Shown piece by piece: positions 42,086 to 43,781 of a stretch of DNA of 43,781 bases (positions are counted from its first letter, which is position 1; every line of letters starts with the position of its first letter). The position numbers and the translations under genes were made by a program. Under the pieces are notes generated by a model that was given only the letters and a program-made list of their open reading frames with translations, was not told the DNA's origin and did no database searches. Source of the DNA: an uncultured Eubacteriales bacterium (GTDB lineage: Bacteria; Bacillota; Clostridia; Oscillospirales; Acutalibacteraceae); contig ONID01000006.1 in assembly GCA_900317765.1 (NCBI GenBank), forward strand, positions 1-43,781, read 5' to 3'.

Positions 42086-42366
42086 TTCAGATAATAATTC
42101 AGCGGTAGCGCCACACAGGGCGAATGTCTCGCGGCAGCTGCGTCAAGCTGCAACTCACATTCCGAAAGGAATATGGTTGTCTCAGGGCGGATGTTTTGTT
42201 TTTTGACAGCGTAAGCCCCCATCGAGTACAGACGTATTGTTATTGCTCACATTTTATTACCAAGACATTGACTGTGCCGCGCGAGGGTGGGCAAGGGGAA
42301 GAGCGCAGCTTTGCAAAGCTGCTAAGAGAATAGATAATAGATATTTGTTTTTGAAGGAGAAAAAAT
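42086..42366. other. 281-base structured gap before hisD
   Basis: No gene with support. Contains ATTCC-GAAA-GGAAT (about 42159-42172), a GNRA-capped hairpin, GCAGCT...AGCTGC before it, a T-rich stretch TTTTGTTTTTT, and palindrome copy M near 42301. No T-box specifier or GGTGGNACCGCG motif was found, so histidine attenuation cannot be claimed. Confidence 0.5.
42301..42333 (+). repeat. Short palindrome, copy M
   Basis: GAGCGCAGCTTTGCAAAGCT followed by GCTAAGAGAATAG. The 14-bp AGCTTTGCAAAGCT is a perfect palindrome. The right flank matches copy B at 6925-6937 in 12 of 13 bases. Confidence 0.55.
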
Positions 42367-43653
42367 ATGATTAAAATAGTGAAGGCGGACGGTGTCGCCG
42401 AGAGGGAGTTTTTAGCGAAGCTCCGGGAGAGAAGCGGCGAGACCGACAGGAAGGTGACGGAGATCGTCTCCGGCATTCTAGCCGACATCAAGGCAAAAGG
42501 AGACGAGGCGGTCAAGGCTTACACCGCTAAATTCGACTGCGCCAGTCCCGAGTATTTTGAGGTGCCGAGGGAAGTCATCGACGGCGCGGAAAAGGAATGC
42601 GACGAAAAACTGGTAGCTGCTATGAAACGTGCAGCCGAAAATATAAAAAATTTCCATGAGCGGCAGGTACAGCAGAGCTGGCTGATCGCCAAGGAAAACG
42701 GTGTGATCTTAGGACAGAGAATACGCGGCCTGCACAGAGTCGGCGTCTATGTTCCCGGCGGAACGGCTGCGCTCTTTTCTTCGGTGCTGATGAATGTCAT
42801 TCCCGCCAAGATTGCAGGCGTGAAGGAAATCATTATGGCAACGCCTCCCGGCAAAGACGGAAGAGCGAACCGCGAAATTCTCGCAGCGGCGGCGATTGCA
42901 GGCGTGGACAGGGTGTTCCTCTGCGGCGGCGCACAGGCGATCGGCGCTCTTGCCTACGGTACGGCTTCCATACCCAAGGTTGACAAGATCGTCGGCCCCG
43001 GCAATATTTTTGTCGCCACGGCAAAGAAGCTGGTTTACGGCGCCGTCGATATCGACATGATCGCCGGTCCAAGCGAGATACTCATTGTAGCCGACGAAAA
43101 GGCCAATCCCAAGTTCCTCGCCGCCGACCTCATGAGTCAGGCGGAGCACGACAAACTCGCTTCCGCGATTCTTGTCACCACCAGCGCAGCGCTTGCCGAA
43201 GAAACCGACAAAGAGCTTGCCCGTCAGTGCGCGCTGCTGTCCCGCAGCGAGATCATTGAGGAATCCATCGCCAACTACGGCGGCATCATCGTCTGCAACT
43301 CGCTCGACGATGCGGTGGACATGGCCAACGAGCTGGCGCCGGAACACCTCGAAGTCTGCGTGGAAAACCCGATGGAATACATAGGCAGACTCGACAACGC
43401 CGGTTCCGTGTTCCTCGGCAATTACGCCCCCGAACCGCTGGGCGATTACTTCGCCGGACCCAATCACGTGCTTCCCACCAGCGGCACAGCGAGATTCTTC
43501 TCCCCGCTGTCTGTGGATACATTCATCAAGAAATCCAGCTTCATCTACTACAACGAACCTGCCCTGCGCGAGGTCAAGGATGATGTGGTGATCATGGCGG
43601 AGAATGAAAGCCTTACCGCGCACGCCAATGCGATTAAGGTAAGATTTGAATAA
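42367..43653 (+). CDS. hisD: Histidinol dehydrogenase
   Basis: A 428-residue zinc enzyme that oxidises L-histidinol to L-histidine via the aldehyde with two NAD+, the last two steps of histidine synthesis. Motifs: RIRGLHRVGVYVPGGTA, GGAQAIGALAYGT, VDKIVGPGNIFVATAKK, DMIAGPSEILIVAD, SQAEHDKLASAIL (zinc ligand His), NELAPEHLEVCVE, GPNHVLPTSGTARFFSPLSV. Length normal. GAAGGAG lies 9 bases before the ATG. It is separated from hisZG by three other genes. Confidence 0.97.
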   Translation: MIKIVKADGVAEREFLAKLRERSGETDRKVTEIVSGILADIKAKGDEAVKAYTAKFDCASPEYFEVPREVIDGAEKECDEKLVAAMKRAAENIKNFHERQVQQSWLIAKENGVILGQRIRGLHRVGVYVPGGTAALFSSVLMNVIPAKIAGVKEIIMATPPGKDGRANREILAAAAIAGVDRVFLCGGAQAIGALAYGTASIPKVDKIVGPGNIFVATAKKLVYGAVDIDMIAGPSEILIVADEKANPKFLAADLMSQAEHDKLASAILVTTSAALAEETDKELARQCALLSRSEIIEESIANYGGIIVCNSLDDAVDMANELAPEHLEVCVENPMEYIGRLDNAGSVFLGNYAPEPLGDYFAGPNHVLPTSGTARFFSPLSVDTFIKKSSFIYYNEPALREVKDDVVIMAENESLTAHANAIKVRFE

Positions 43654-43657
43654 AAAA

Positions 43658-43703
43658 GGGAAAAAAGCATAGCGCAGCGCATAATTAGCGAGCGTTTTTT
43701 CCC
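43658..43703 (+). terminator. Hairpin and T-run after hisD, carrying palindrome copy J
   Basis: GGGAAAAAAGC (43658-43668) faces GCGTTTTTTCCCC. Its loop has AGCGCAGCGCATAATTAGCG, related to the dispersed palindromes. A likely terminator, 5 bases after the stop codon. Confidence 0.55.
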
Positions 43704-43781
43704 CAGGCGAGCGTGGGGTCCAGGGCAATGTCATCAACTTAAGAAGAAACCTGCGCCGGGGGCGCTCCTACCGGCACTTCG
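43704..43781. other. Right window edge, unassigned
   Basis: Contains GGGCAATGTCATCAACTTAA and a GC-rich end. The former resembles sequences at the tips of bacterial insertion elements, but no transposase or matching partner is in view, so I do not call an element. Confidence 0.3.

Noticed and set aside
42124-42333. 69-codon plus-strand frame before hisD
   Set aside because: No ribosome binding site or homology pattern; it runs across hairpins and a repeat element.
42086-42366. T-box leader for hisD
   Set aside because: No GGTGGNACCGCG antiterminator motif or histidine specifier could be found.
43720-43781. Terminal inverted repeat of an insertion sequence
   Set aside because: Only one possible end is present, with no partner repeat, target duplication or transposase in the window.

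Overview
The window looks like a chromosomal segment of a Gram-positive Clostridia bacterium, most likely a Ruminococcus-type member of the Oscillospiraceae. The signs are a PolC-type DNA polymerase III, AGGAGG ribosome binding sites, sigma-A style promoters, extracellular proteins with long threonine linkers, an SPNTG wall-sorting signal, the short HisG that works with HisZ, and non-mevalonate isoprenoid genes. I infer the taxonomy from gene style only. No rRNA, CRISPR array, prophage or complete insertion sequence is visible.

Layout. 0.2-1.2 kb: a DMT-family exporter. 1.4-4.9 kb: a VTC-domain (polyphosphate polymerase-like) protein, a DUF4956 membrane protein and a large beta-helix-like lipoprotein. 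4.9-5.4 kb: an AT-rich patch with a nonsense-interrupted small gene and a small orphan gene. 5.4-5.75 kb: tRNA-Pro(GGG) on the minus strand with its own promoter and terminator. 5.9-11.05 kb: a DegT-like protein lacking the PLP lysine, a double-FHA/ABC/ABC-2 fusion transporter, a Ser/Thr kinase and a membrane-anchored protein, which together look like a phospho-regulated export module. 11.1-12.1 kb: an Rpn/YhgA-like nuclease gene bracketed by 20-bp direct repeats. 12.2-16.6 kb: an NlpC/P60 wall hydrolase with a threonine linker, an alpha/beta hydrolase and a MocR-type aminotransferase. 16.9-19.5 kb: secD-secF behind a strong promoter and a leader hairpin. 19.7-20.4 kb: a lipoprotein with two cystatin-like repeats. 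20.6-26.1 kb: the housekeeping run pyrH-frr-uppS-cdsA-dxr-rseP. 26.2-31.2 kb: an accessory block (methyltransferase, deoxyribosyltransferase-like protein, radical SAM protein on the minus strand, wall-anchored surface protein, second Rpn-like nuclease) that separates rseP from ispG. 31.4-37.9 kb: ispG, three small proteins and polC. 38.0-43.65 kb: histidine biosynthesis hisZ-hisG and hisD, split by a GNAT acetyltransferase, a lipoprotein and a DIP1984-family protein.

How the genes work together. uppS, cdsA, dxr and ispG supply undecaprenyl and phospholipid precursors. secDF and rseP serve membrane protein export and proteolysis. Several secreted proteins (beta-helix lipoprotein, NlpC/P60 enzyme, cystatin-like lipoprotein, SPNTG protein) build a cell-surface theme. 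A family of short GC-rich palindromic elements, core GGCGCGAATGCGACGCGC, lies mostly just downstream of stop codons throughout the window and brackets one of the two Rpn genes.
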